Made by a program: the position numbers and the translations under genes. Below the pieces are notes generated by a model. The model saw only the letters and a program-made list of their open reading frames with translations. It ran no database searches and was not told the origin of the DNA. From NCBI RefSeq assembly GCF_029813835.1, contig NZ_JARVKV010000056.1, positions 1-46,422 of the forward strand: a DNA stretch of 46,422 nt, written 5' to 3'. Origin of the DNA: Streptomyces sp. DH37. GTDB lineage: Bacteria; Actinomycetota; Actinomycetes; Streptomycetales; Streptomycetaceae. Positions 30,562 to 38,312 of the stretch are shown here, in pieces; the stretch's first letter is position 1; each line of letters starts with the position of its first letter.

Positions 30562-30921
30562 TCAGGACTCCTGGGTGATGGAGACGAGCACGGCCGCGTC
30601 GGGGCCGTCTCCTTCGATCTTGACGGGGTATACGGGGACGGGACGCGTGGCGGGCGGGCCGTCGGGCTTGCCGGTGCGCAGGTCGAAGCTGGAGCCGTGC
30701 AGCCAGCACTCGATGTGGCAGTCCTCCACCTCGCCCTCGGAGAGCGAGACGTTCGCGTGCGAGCAGATGTCGTTGACGGCGAAGACCTCTCCCCCGGTGC
30801 GGACGAGCGAGACCGGGACGCCCTCGATCTCCACCCGCCTGGGGGTGTCCTCCTCCAGCTCGCCGAGCGAGGCGGCGCGGACGAAGCCCGCGCTGCCCAC
30901 CGTGCTCTCGCCGGTGCTCAT
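30562..30921 (-). CDS. Rieske-type [2Fe-2S] ferredoxin in the suf operon
   Basis: A 119-aa non-heme-iron Rieske protein. The cluster ligands are Cys53-x-His55 (ICSHANV) and Cys72-x2-His75 (CWLHGSSFD), the bacterial biphenyl-dioxygenase ferredoxin type. The 16-residue span between motifs is normal. It overlaps sufD (ATGA) and is followed directly by sufC, so it may deliver electrons during cluster assembly; this role is inferred from position. Confidence 0.93.
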   Translation of the reverse strand: MSTGESTVGSAGFVRAASLGELEEDTPRRVEIEGVPVSLVRTGGEVFAVNDICSHANVSLSEGEVEDCHIECWLHGSSFDLRTGKPDGPPATRPVPVYPVKIEGDGPDAAVLVSITQES

Positions 30922-32099
30922 GCGACCGACTCCTCGAGCTCTTCCTCGATCTTGGCGAGCAGGCGCTCCTGGAGGTCGGGCAGGCCGATCTGCTGGACCA
31001 GCTCGGCGAAGAAGCCGCGGACCACCAGGCGGCGGGCGTCCTTCTCCGGGATGCCGCGCGCCATCAGGTAGAACAGCTGCTCGTCGTCGAAGCGGCCGGT
31101 GGCCGAGGCGTGCCCGGCGCCGACGATCTCGCCGGTCTCGATCTCCAGGTTGGGCACCGAGTCCACCCGCGCGCCGTCGGTGAGGACGAGGTTGCGGTTG
31201 AGCTCGTAGGTGTCGGTGCCGGTGGCCGAGGCGCGGATCACCACGTCGCCGATCCACACGGCGTGCGCGTCCTGACCCTGGAGGGCGCCCTTGTAGACGA
31301 CGTTGCTGCGGCAGTTCGGGGTCTCGTGGTCGACGAAGAGCCGGTGCTCCTGGTGCTGGCCGTTGTCGGTGAAGTACAGGCCGTACAGCTCGGCCTCGCC
31401 GCCCGGGCCCGCGTAGTTGACGCGCGGGTGGAGGCGCACCACGTCGCCGCCGAAGGTGACGATCACGGACTTGAAGGTGGCGTCGCGGCCGACCAGCGCG
31501 TTGTGCTGGGAGCAGTGCACGGCGGTGTCGTCCCAGTCCTGCACGGAGACGACCGTCAGCTTGGCGCCGTCGCCGAGCACGTACTCGACGTTGGCGGCGC
31601 GCAGCCCGTCGCCGGTGTGGTCGATGACGACGACGGCCTCGGCGAAGGCGCCCAGCTCGAAGACGGTGTGCCCGAAGGAGACGCCGCCCTGGCCCTGGAT
31701 GCTCACCCGGATCGGATCGGTGAGCACGGTCTCCCGGGGCACGGTGACGACCGCGGCCTTCTCGAAGGCGCTGTAGGCCTGCGCCGCGACCCGGTCGACC
31801 GGCTTGCCGGCCCGGCCGAGGCGGGCGTCGTCGCGGCCGACGGTCTCCACCGTCACGCCCTCGGGCGCGGAGACGTCGACCTTGACCCCGCCGTCCGCCC
31901 TGGCGGTGCCGTCGTGCAGGCCCTTGAGCCGCTCCAGGGGAGTGAAGCGCCACTCCTCCTCGCGGCCGTGCGGGACGGGGAAGTCCGCCACGTCGAAGGA
32001 CGGCGGCGCGCTCATCCGGGTGGCGACGGTGGACTCGGCCGCCACCGCGATCGATCCGGCGGTCGTGGACCCGGCCGGGATGTTCTGAGCCTCAGCCAT
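30918..32099 (-). CDS. sufD: SufD, Fe-S cluster assembly scaffold subunit
   Basis: A 393-aa beta-helix protein of the SufB/SufD family. C-terminal motifs are NCRSNVVYKGALQGQDAHAVWIGDVVIRASATGTDTYELNRNLVLTDGARVDSVPNLEIETGEIVGAGHASATGRFDDEQLFYLMARGIP. In SufD the conserved His of AGHASATG is implicated in cluster building. The poorly conserved first 40 residues are typical. It lies 110 nt after sufB and overlaps the ferredoxin gene. Confidence 0.95.
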   Translation of the reverse strand: MAEAQNIPAGSTTAGSIAVAAESTVATRMSAPPSFDVADFPVPHGREEEWRFTPLERLKGLHDGTARADGGVKVDVSAPEGVTVETVGRDDARLGRAGKPVDRVAAQAYSAFEKAAVVTVPRETVLTDPIRVSIQGQGGVSFGHTVFELGAFAEAVVVIDHTGDGLRAANVEYVLGDGAKLTVVSVQDWDDTAVHCSQHNALVGRDATFKSVIVTFGGDVVRLHPRVNYAGPGGEAELYGLYFTDNGQHQEHRLFVDHETPNCRSNVVYKGALQGQDAHAVWIGDVVIRASATGTDTYELNRNLVLTDGARVDSVPNLEIETGEIVGAGHASATGRFDDEQLFYLMARGIPEKDARRLVVRGFFAELVQQIGLPDLQERLLAKIEEELEESVA

Positions 32100-32138
32100 G
32101 GCTGTCGTGTTGCTCGCTCTCTGTCTTCTGTGTTCGCC

Positions 32139-32168
32139 GGCCTCCGGGCGCGTCGGCGTCCGGAGGCC
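32139..32168 (-). other. Hairpin in the sufB-sufD spacer
   Basis: GGCCTCCGG (32139-32147) pairs with CCGGAGGCC (32160-32168) around a 12-nt loop. It is the only structured element in this 110-nt spacer; perhaps an mRNA processing or stability element. Confidence 0.45.
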
Positions 32169-32209
32169 CGCTCACGGTCACGAAGGGGGAAGGACGGGTG
32201 GCCGGCCGG

Positions 32210-33631
32210 TCAGCCGACCGCGCCCTCCATCTGCAGCTCGATCAGCCGGTTGAGCTCCAGCGCGTACTCCATGGGCAGCTCCTTGGCGATCGGCTCGACG
32301 AAGCCGCGCACGATCATCGCCATCGCCTCGTCCTCGGACATGCCGCGGCTCATGAGGTAGAAGAGCTGGTCGTCGCTGACCTTGGAGACCGTCGCCTCGT
32401 GGCCCATCGTCACGTCGTCCTCGCGGACGTCGACGTAGGGGTAGGTGTCCGAGCGCGAGATGGTGTCCACCAGCAGCGCGTCGCACAGCACGTTGGACTT
32501 GGAGTTCTCGGCACCCTCGCCGATCTCGATCAGACCGCGGTACGAGGTGCGGCCGCCGCCCCGCGCCACCGACTTGGAGACGATGTTGGAGGAGGTGTTG
32601 GGCGCCATGTGCACCATCTTGGCGCCGGCGTCCTGGTGCTGGCCCTCGCCCGCGAAGGCGATCGAGAGGGTCTCGCCCTTGGCGTGCTCGCCCATCAGGT
32701 AGACGGCCGGGTACTTCATGGTCACCTTGGAGCCGATGTTGCCGTCGACCCACTCCATGGTCGCGCCCTCGTAGGCCACGGCGCGCTTGGTGACCAGGTT
32801 GTAGACGTTGTTCGACCAGTTCTGGATGGTCGTGTAGCGGCAGCGGGCGCCCTTCTTGACGATGATCTCCACGACCGCCGAGTGCAGCGAGTCCGACTGG
32901 TAGATCGGCGCGGTGCAGCCCTCGACGTAGTGGACGTAGGCGTCCTCGTCGACGATGATCAGCGTCCGCTCGAACTGGCCCATGTTCTCGGTGTTGATCC
33001 GGAAGTAGGCCTGGAGCGGGATGTCCACGTGGACGCCCTTGGGCACGTAGATGAAGGAGCCGCCGGACCACACCGCGGTGTTCAGCGCGGCGAACTTGTT
33101 GTCGCCGGCCGGGATGACGGTGCCGAAGTACTCCTGGAACAGCTCCGGGTGCTCCTTGAGGGCGGTGTCGGTGTCCAGGAAGATGACGCCCTGCTTCTCC
33201 AGGTCCTCGCGGATCTGGTGGTAGACCACCTCGGACTCGTACTGGGCGGCGACGCCGGCGACCAGGCGCTGCTTCTCGGCCTCGGGGATGCCCAGCTTGT
33301 CGTAGGTGTTCTTGATGTCCTCCGGCAGGTCCTCCCAGGACTGGGCCTGCTTCTCGGTGGACCGCACGAAGTACTTGATGTTGTCGAAGTCGATGCCGCT
33401 CAGGTCGGAGCCCCAGTTCGGCATGGGCTTCTTCTCGAAGAGCTTCAGGCCCTTCATGCGGAGCTTCAGCATCCACTCCGGCTCGGACTTCTTGCCCGAG
33501 ATGTCGCGGACGACCTCCTCGGAGAGGCCGCGCTTGGCCGAGGCGCCGGCGGCGTCCGGGTCGGCCCAGCCGTACTCGTACTTGCCCAGGCCCTCCAGCT
33601 CAGGGTGGGCAGTCTCCGTGGGGAGAGTCAT
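32210..33631 (-). CDS. sufB: SufB, Fe-S cluster assembly scaffold subunit
   Basis: A 473-aa core scaffold protein with the family sequences GLSEEVVRDISGKKSEPEWMLKLR, VHYVEGCTAPIYQSDSLHSAVVEIIVKKGARCRYTTIQNWSNNVYNL and MSRGMSEDEAMAMIVRGFVEPIAKELPMEYALELNRLIELQMEGAVG. EGCTAP contains a conserved Cys. No intein interrupts it, unlike mycobacterial SufB. The start overlaps the sufR stop (ATGA), so regulator and scaffold are coupled. Confidence 0.97.
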   Translation of the reverse strand: MTLPTETAHPELEGLGKYEYGWADPDAAGASAKRGLSEEVVRDISGKKSEPEWMLKLRMKGLKLFEKKPMPNWGSDLSGIDFDNIKYFVRSTEKQAQSWEDLPEDIKNTYDKLGIPEAEKQRLVAGVAAQYESEVVYHQIREDLEKQGVIFLDTDTALKEHPELFQEYFGTVIPAGDNKFAALNTAVWSGGSFIYVPKGVHVDIPLQAYFRINTENMGQFERTLIIVDEDAYVHYVEGCTAPIYQSDSLHSAVVEIIVKKGARCRYTTIQNWSNNVYNLVTKRAVAYEGATMEWVDGNIGSKVTMKYPAVYLMGEHAKGETLSIAFAGEGQHQDAGAKMVHMAPNTSSNIVSKSVARGGGRTSYRGLIEIGEGAENSKSNVLCDALLVDTISRSDTYPYVDVREDDVTMGHEATVSKVSDDQLFYLMSRGMSEDEAMAMIVRGFVEPIAKELPMEYALELNRLIELQMEGAVG

Positions 33632-34410
33632 GCGGGGTTCCTCCCGGCTGTGCTTGCAGATGCTGTCGCTGCGGTGGTCTCGGATGTCTTGGGCGCTGCC
33701 GCTGGGGCCGACCCGGGGATGAACGTCGTGCACACTCCGTCGCCGTGGGCGATGGTGGCCAGACGCTGCACATGGGTGCCGAGCAGGCGGGAGAAGACCT
33801 CGGTCTCCGCCTCGCACAGCTGCGGGAACCGCTCGGCGGCGTGGGCCACCGGGCAGTGGTGCTGGCAGAGCTGCTCTCCGCTGGAGGCGGGCGCGCCGCG
33901 CGCAGTGGCAGCGTACCCGTCCCGGGAGAGAGCCTCGGCCAGAACCCTGGCGCGGTCCTCGGGCGCGGCTCGTTCCAGCTCGGCTCGGTACCGCTCGGCC
34001 TGGGCCGCGACCCGGGCGCGGGCGAAGGCCGCGACCGCGGCCTGCCCCTTCTCGCCGCCTCCCGCGGCCTGCTCTATCCAGTGCAGGGCGTCGACGGCGA
34101 GCTGGTCGTATGCCTGGTCGAAGGCGCTGCGCCCGTAGTCGGTGAGCGCGAAGGCCCTGGCGGGACGGCCCCGGCCGCGCGAACCGTAGACGCGCTTCTC
34201 GCGGGGCTCGACGACGCCGTCGGCGACGAGGGCGTCGAGGTGGCGGCGGACCGCCGCCTGGGTGAGCTCCAGCCGCTGGGCCAGCTCGGCCGCCGTGGAC
34301 GGGCCGTGGTCCAGGATGGAGCGCGCGACCCTGTTGCGGGTGCCGTGGTGCTCGTCCGGGGCGGAGGGGCCGGGGGCACGGGTGTCACCGGTGCCGTGGT
34401 GGGCCGCCAT
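33628..34410 (-). CDS. sufR: SufR, Fe-S-sensing repressor of the suf operon
   Basis: A 260-aa regulator. The N-terminal winged helix (about 20-95) reads RNRVARSILDHGPSTAAELAQRLELTQAAVRRHLDALVADGVVEP, with the wing at GSRGRGRPARAFALTDYGR. The C-terminal half has four Cys at 182, 186, 199 and 227 (CQHHC, QLCEAE, GVCTTF), the pattern expected to hold a [4Fe-4S] cluster. ATG at 34410 is preceded by GAGGAGG. A longer GTG start at 34500 is possible but has no RBS and would overlap the operator. It is the first gene of the operon and likely represses itself and all suf genes when clusters are sufficient. Confidence 0.93.
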   Translation of the reverse strand: MAAHHGTGDTRAPGPSAPDEHHGTRNRVARSILDHGPSTAAELAQRLELTQAAVRRHLDALVADGVVEPREKRVYGSRGRGRPARAFALTDYGRSAFDQAYDQLAVDALHWIEQAAGGGEKGQAAVAAFARARVAAQAERYRAELERAAPEDRARVLAEALSRDGYAATARGAPASSGEQLCQHHCPVAHAAERFPQLCEAETEVFSRLLGTHVQRLATIAHGDGVCTTFIPGSAPAAAPKTSETTAATASASTAGRNPA

Positions 34411-34499
34411 GTGCGTTCGCGCCTCCTCACTCCGTCCGGGTTCCGCAGCGCCTCCCCCCGCCGTGGCCGGACTGCCGGTCCGGCGGGTGCGCTTTTTCA

Positions 34500-34513
34500 C
34501 AACGCCATTGTTG
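34500..34513. promoter_or_regulatory. SufR operator, CAAC-N6-GTTG
   Basis: CAACGCCATTGTTG is an exact CAAC-N6-GTTG palindrome, the motif I recall for Streptomyces SufR. It overlaps the likely -10 (AACAAT on the minus strand, 34507-34512) of a promoter whose -35, TTGCCG, is at 34531-34536 with an 18-nt spacer. Binding would block RNA polymerase directly. Confidence 0.75.
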
Positions 34514-34571
34514 CGTAATTCGGAGGAGAGCGGCAAGCCGCGCCCTGACCGGCCCGGATGGCATGCGTCAC

Positions 34572-34587
34572 GTAAGGCGTGCCTTAC
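34572..34587. promoter_or_regulatory. GTAAGGC-GT-GCCTTAC palindrome in the suf/ABC divergent region
   Basis: A perfect inverted repeat with 7-bp arms and a 2-nt spacer lies between the divergent sufR and ABC exporter promoters. It resembles, but does not match, DtxR/DmdR-type iron boxes. It may control either direction. Confidence 0.45.
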
Positions 34588-34622
34588 CGGCACCGCTGCG
34601 CGGGGCCGCCCCCGGAGGCTCC

Positions 34623-34628
34623 TAGACT
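34623..34628 (+). promoter_or_regulatory. -10 box for leaderless ABC exporter mRNA
   Basis: TAGACT ends 7 nt before the ATG at 34636, with no RBS between. This is the classic layout of a leaderless Streptomyces transcript. Confidence 0.6.
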
Positions 34629-34635
34629 CGCCCGT

Positions 34636-35562
34636 ATGCGAGACACGGCGGCCGTCGAGGTCGCGGGGCTGGTGAAGCGGTACGGGAGCAGGACCGCGGT
34701 GGACGGGCTGGACCTCACCGTCGGGCGCGGCACCGTCACCGCCGTCCTCGGCCCCAACGGAGCCGGGAAGACCACCACCATCGAGACCTGCGAGGGCTAC
34801 CGCCGGCCCGACGCGGGCACCGTCCGCGTCCTGGGCCTGGATCCGGTCGCGGACGCGGAGGCGCTGCGCCCCCGGATCGGCGTGATGCTCCAGAGCGGCG
34901 GGGTCTACCCCACCGTCCGCGCCGCGGAGATGCTCCGCCACATGGCCGCGCTGCACGCCGACCCGCTGGACACCGGCGCGCTGATCGAACGACTGGGGCT
35001 GGCCGGCTGCGGCCGGACCCCCTACCGGCGGCTGTCGGGCGGCCAGCAGCAGCGGCTCGCGCTCGCCATGGCCGTCGTCGGCCGGCCCGAGCTGGTCTTC
35101 CTGGACGAGCCGACCGCCGGCCTGGACCCGCAGGCCCGCCGCTCCGCCTGGGACCTGGTGCGGGAGCTGCGCGCGGACGGCGTGACGGTGGTGCTGAGCA
35201 CCCACTTCATGGACGAGGCCGAGTCCCTGGCCGACGACGTCGCGATCATCGACGAGGGCCGGGTGATCGCGCGGGGCAGCCCCGAGGAGCTGTGCCGCGG
35301 CGGCGCCGAGAACACCCTGAGCTTCACCGGGCGCCCCGGGCTCGATCTGGCCTCGCTGCTCAAGGCGCTGCCGCCGGGCACCGCCGCCGCCGAGCTGACC
35401 CCCGGCTCGTACCGCCTGACCGGCGCCGTCGACCCCCACCTCCTGGCCACGGTAACGTCCTGGTGCGCGCAGAACGGGGTGATGCCGGACGGCATCGCGG
35501 TGGAGCGGCACACGCTGGAGGACGTCTTCCTGGACCTGACGGGCAAGGAGCTGCGGTCGTGA
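34636..35562 (+). CDS. ABC transporter ATP-binding protein (ABC-2 exporter type)
   Basis: A 308-aa ATPase. Walker A GPNGAGKTTT (about 42), Q-loop LQSGGVYP, signature LSGGQQQR, Walker B LVFLDEPTAGLD and switch His in VVLSTHFMDEAE are all present. The C-terminal 80 residues are the variable domain seen in drug/lipid exporter ATPases. It is coupled to the permease by GTGA. It lies between suf and ctaA, so a role in heme/cytochrome assembly or in drug export are both possible; the sequence does not decide. Confidence 0.92.
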   Translation: MRDTAAVEVAGLVKRYGSRTAVDGLDLTVGRGTVTAVLGPNGAGKTTTIETCEGYRRPDAGTVRVLGLDPVADAEALRPRIGVMLQSGGVYPTVRAAEMLRHMAALHADPLDTGALIERLGLAGCGRTPYRRLSGGQQQRLALAMAVVGRPELVFLDEPTAGLDPQARRSAWDLVRELRADGVTVVLSTHFMDEAESLADDVAIIDEGRVIARGSPEELCRGGAENTLSFTGRPGLDLASLLKALPPGTAAAELTPGSYRLTGAVDPHLLATVTSWCAQNGVMPDGIAVERHTLEDVFLDLTGKELRS

Positions 35563-36356
35563 GCACGGGAACCACCGGACCGGGCACGTACGCCCCCAGG
35601 CCGGGCGCCGCGCCGCTGCCGAGGATGATCGCCGCGCAGGCCGCGCTGGAGACGCGGCTGCTGCTGCGCCACGGCGAGCAGCTGCTGCTGACCATCGTCA
35701 TCCCCACCCTGCTGCTGGTGCTGTTCAGCGCCGTGGACATCGTCGACCTGGCGGAGGACGGGGACGGCGGGGGCGGGCGCGTGGACTTCCTGGCGCCGGG
35801 CGTGCTGGCGCTGGCCGTGCTCTCCACCGCCTTCACCGGCCAGGCCATCTCCACCGGCTTCGAGCGGCGCTACGGCGTCCTCAAGCGGCTGGGCGCCTCC
35901 CCCCTGCCCCGGTGGGGGCTGATGACGGCCAAGACGTGCGCGGTGCTGGTCACCGAGGTGCTGCAGGTGGCGCTGCTGGCGTCGGTGGCCCTGGCGCTGG
36001 GCTGGTCGCCGCACGGCAGCCCGCTCGCCGTGGCGCTGCTGCTGGTCGCCGGGACGGCGGCGTTCTCCGGGCTCGGGCTGCTGATGGCCGGGACGCTGCG
36101 GGCCGAGGCGACGCTGGCGGGGGCGAACCTCGTCTTCGTCCTGCTGCTGGTCGGCGGCGGGGTGGTGGTGCCGCTGGAGAGGTTCCCCGAGCCGGTGCGC
36201 GGCGTGCTGGAGCTGCTGCCGATCTCCGCGCTCTCCGAGGGCCTGCGGGAGGTGCTGCGGGACGGCGCCGGGACGCCCTGGGGGAACCTGGCGGTCCTCG
36301 GGGTGTGGGCGGTGGCCGGCCTGGCCGCCGCGGCCCGCTTCTTCCGCTGGGAGTGA
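35559..36356 (+). CDS. ABC-2 type transporter permease
   Basis: A 265-aa membrane protein with six predicted helices: TIVIPTLLLVLFSAVDIV, FLAPGVLALAVLSTAFTGQAI, VLQVALLASVALALGW, VALLLVAGTAAFSGLGLLMAG, LVFVLLLVGGGVVVPLE and LAVLGVWAVAGLAAAARFF. The RRYGVLKRLGASPLPRWGLMTAK loop is typical of daunorubicin/ABC-2 exporters. GTG at 35559 overlaps the ATPase stop. Its partner is the preceding ATPase; the substrate is unknown. Confidence 0.92.
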   Translation: MSTGTTGPGTYAPRPGAAPLPRMIAAQAALETRLLLRHGEQLLLTIVIPTLLLVLFSAVDIVDLAEDGDGGGGRVDFLAPGVLALAVLSTAFTGQAISTGFERRYGVLKRLGASPLPRWGLMTAKTCAVLVTEVLQVALLASVALALGWSPHGSPLAVALLLVAGTAAFSGLGLLMAGTLRAEATLAGANLVFVLLLVGGGVVVPLERFPEPVRGVLELLPISALSEGLREVLRDGAGTPWGNLAVLGVWAVAGLAAAARFFRWE

Positions 36357-36474
36357 GACCCGGGGTCCGGGAACGCGGCCCGGGAACGCGACCCGGGAGC
36401 GCGCCCCGAGAGCGTGGCCCCCTCCTCCGCGCTCCCTGCGCGCCCCCTCGTGAAAGCTTGCACAAGCGCCCGCC

Positions 36475-36480
36475 TACCAT
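36475..36480 (+). promoter_or_regulatory. -10 box for leaderless ctaA
   Basis: TACCAT ends 6 nt before the GTG at 36487, with no RBS. A TTGCAC at 36458-36463 is too close (11 nt) to be its -35. Confidence 0.5.
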
Positions 36481-36486
36481 GGGTCC

Positions 36487-37512
36487 GTGCCCAATCTGCT
36501 CGAATTCGCGCGAAACCCCGTCGCGTACGTCGCCAGGCGCTGGACCCCCGCCCAGCGCACCGTGGAGCGCGCCACCCTGACCGCGCTCGTCCTGAGCGTG
36601 GTCATCGTGGTCACCGGCGGGGTGGTGCGGCTGACCGGCTCCGGGCTGGGCTGCGACACCTGGCCCAAGTGCAGCGGGGACAGCCTGGTCGCCACGCCCG
36701 AGATGGGGCTGCACGGCGCCATCGAGTTCGGCAACCGGCTGCTGACGTACGTGCTGTGCGCCGCGGTCGGCTGGGCGATCGTCGCGGTGCGCTCGGCCGA
36801 GCCGCGCCGCCGGAGCCTGTCGCGGCTCGCCTGGTCGCAGTTCTGGCTGGTCGCCGCCAACGGCGTGCTGGGCGGCGTGACGGTGCTGCTGCGGCTGAAC
36901 CCGTACACCGTCGCCGCGCACTTCCTGCTCGCCAGCGTGCTCATCACGGTCGCCGCCGTCACCTGGCTGCGGGTCCGCGAGGGCGACGAGGCGCCGCGCC
37001 CGCTGGCCGGGCCGCGGATCCGGCAGCTCGCGGTGGCGCTGACGGCCGTGTCGGTGGCGCTGATCGTCGTCGGCACCATGGTGACGGGCGCGGGGCCCCA
37101 CGCGGGCGACAGCAGCGACGTACCGCGGATGGGCGTGGACTGGGAGGCGACCGCCCGGGCGCACGCCCTGCTGGCCTGGGCCGTGGTGGGCCTGACCGTG
37201 CTGCTGTGGCTGGCACTGCGCGCCGTGGACGCCCCCAGGGGCCCGCTCGACCGCACCCGGGACCTCTTCCTGGTCCTGCTGGCCCAGGGCGCGATCGGCT
37301 ACGTCCAGTACTTCACCGAACTGCCCGAGGTGCTGGTCGCGGCGCACCTGCTCGGCTCCTGCCTGGTGTGGATCGCCGTCCTGAGGGCGCTGCTGTCGCT
37401 GCGCGAGCGCGGCCTGCCGCCCGTGGCCGACGCCCCGGAGCCCGTGCACGCCGCCGCCCCGGCCGCGGAGGCGGACCGGCCCGCTCCGGCCGCGGCGGTG
37501 CCGGGCCGGTAG
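36487..37512 (+). CDS. ctaA: Heme A synthase (CtaA/Cox15)
   Basis: A 341-aa membrane enzyme that oxidises heme O to heme A for cytochrome c oxidase. Eight helices are predicted. Heme-ligand His residues occur as GLHGAIEFGNRLLTY, VAAHFLLASVLI, ARAHALLAWAVV and VAAHLLGSCLVW. A conserved Cys pair lies in the first external loop (Cys56 and Cys62, GLGCDTWPKC), as in the Bacillus-type enzyme. The C-terminal 35 residues are an Ala/Pro/Glu tail. GTG is likely leaderless. A very long hairpin ends the transcript. Confidence 0.95.
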   Translation: MPNLLEFARNPVAYVARRWTPAQRTVERATLTALVLSVVIVVTGGVVRLTGSGLGCDTWPKCSGDSLVATPEMGLHGAIEFGNRLLTYVLCAAVGWAIVAVRSAEPRRRSLSRLAWSQFWLVAANGVLGGVTVLLRLNPYTVAAHFLLASVLITVAAVTWLRVREGDEAPRPLAGPRIRQLAVALTAVSVALIVVGTMVTGAGPHAGDSSDVPRMGVDWEATARAHALLAWAVVGLTVLLWLALRAVDAPRGPLDRTRDLFLVLLAQGAIGYVQYFTELPEVLVAAHLLGSCLVWIAVLRALLSLRERGLPPVADAPEPVHAAAPAAEADRPAPAAAVPGR

Positions 37513-37522
37513 GTCCGGCCGG

Positions 37523-37585
37523 CGCGGCGGGCCGCCGGGGCGGTACGGGCGGTTCCCCCGCCTGTCGCCCCGGCGGCCCGCCGCG
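37523..37585. terminator. Exceptionally long terminator hairpin between convergent genes
   Basis: A 20-bp perfect stem (37523-37542 with 37566-37585) continues after a two-base bulge into an inner stem (37545-37552 with 37558-37565, one G-U). It separates ctaA from the convergent 120-aa gene and probably works in both directions. Confidence 0.9.
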
Positions 37586-37785
37586 TGCGGGGCCCGCGCC
37601 CGCACCGCGTACGGCCGCATCCGGCCGTGCCCGGGCAGCGGCGGTGGACAGCGCGGTGGGCGGCGCGGTGGACAGGAGCACGCCGAACGGCGAAGGGGGT
37701 CCGCGGCGGGCGCCGGGAGGCCGCGGCGGTACGCACGTCCCGCCGCGGGGCGGGGCGCCGGGGTGCGCGGCGCCCGCGCGGCGCG

Positions 37786-38148
37786 TCAGCGGTTCTCCGG
37801 TCCCCCGACCTGGATGCCGGCCATCCGCTCCCACTCGTAGGGGCCGGTGCGGATACGGGCGGCGAGGTCTCCGTCGAGGGTCTCGTGGACGGTCACCCCG
37901 GCCTTCTCGGCGGCCTTCTCCGCGACCTCGCGGGAGGGGGCCACCAGGTCGCCCCAGCCGCCGTCGGCGCCGACGAGGACGATCCGCACGCCGCGCTCGC
38001 CGAGGTACGCGATCTGGGCGTCGGCGCCGCCGCCGCGCTCCCCGGCGAACCGGGTGATCTCCTTGGCGAGCTTGGTCACCCAGCGCTGGGCCTTGGCGTC
38101 GGGCTTGGCGTCGGGCCCGGTCTCTTCCGCCTGCTGTGTGCTGTCCAT
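37786..38148 (-). CDS. Small conserved-looking protein next to ctaB, function unknown
   Basis: A 120-aa soluble protein. A hydrophilic start (MDSTQQAEETGPDAKPDAKAQ) precedes a helix (RWVTKLAKEITRFAGERGG) and an alpha/beta domain (IAYLGERGVRIVLVGADGGWGDLVAPSREVAEKAAEKAGVTVHETLDGDLAARI). The end is YEWERMAGIQVGGPENR. I do not recognise the family. ATG at 38148 has TAGCAT (38156-38161) 7 nt upstream, so the mRNA is probably leaderless. The position between ctaA and ctaB hints at cytochrome biogenesis, but that is only context. Confidence 0.75.
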   Translation of the reverse strand: MDSTQQAEETGPDAKPDAKAQRWVTKLAKEITRFAGERGGGADAQIAYLGERGVRIVLVGADGGWGDLVAPSREVAEKAAEKAGVTVHETLDGDLAARIRTGPYEWERMAGIQVGGPENR

Positions 38149-38244
38149 GGACAGGATGCTACCGATGGGTAAATCGCCTGGCGACCACCACTCCGGGTGG
38201 CCTGCGCCACGCCCAGCCGCTCCGCGGCGCCGGCGGCGCGCCGG

Positions 38245-38312
38245 AGGCGGTGAATCACCGCAGGAAGGTGATCGGCCCAGGAAGGTGGTCACCGCAGGAA
38301 GGGGTCCACCGC
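38245..38312. repeat. Four 17-bp tandem repeats across the ctaB 3' end
   Basis: Units start at 38245, 38262, 38279 and 38296, each AGG(A/C) followed by a related 13-bp stretch. The ctaB stop codon lies in the third unit, so the array looks like repeated copying of the last codons of ctaB into the 3' flank. Confidence 0.75.

Noticed and set aside
33628..34500. Longer sufR starting at GTG 34500
   Set aside because: No RBS, a poorly structured 30-residue extension, and the start would lie in the SufR operator; ATG 34410 has GAGGAGG.
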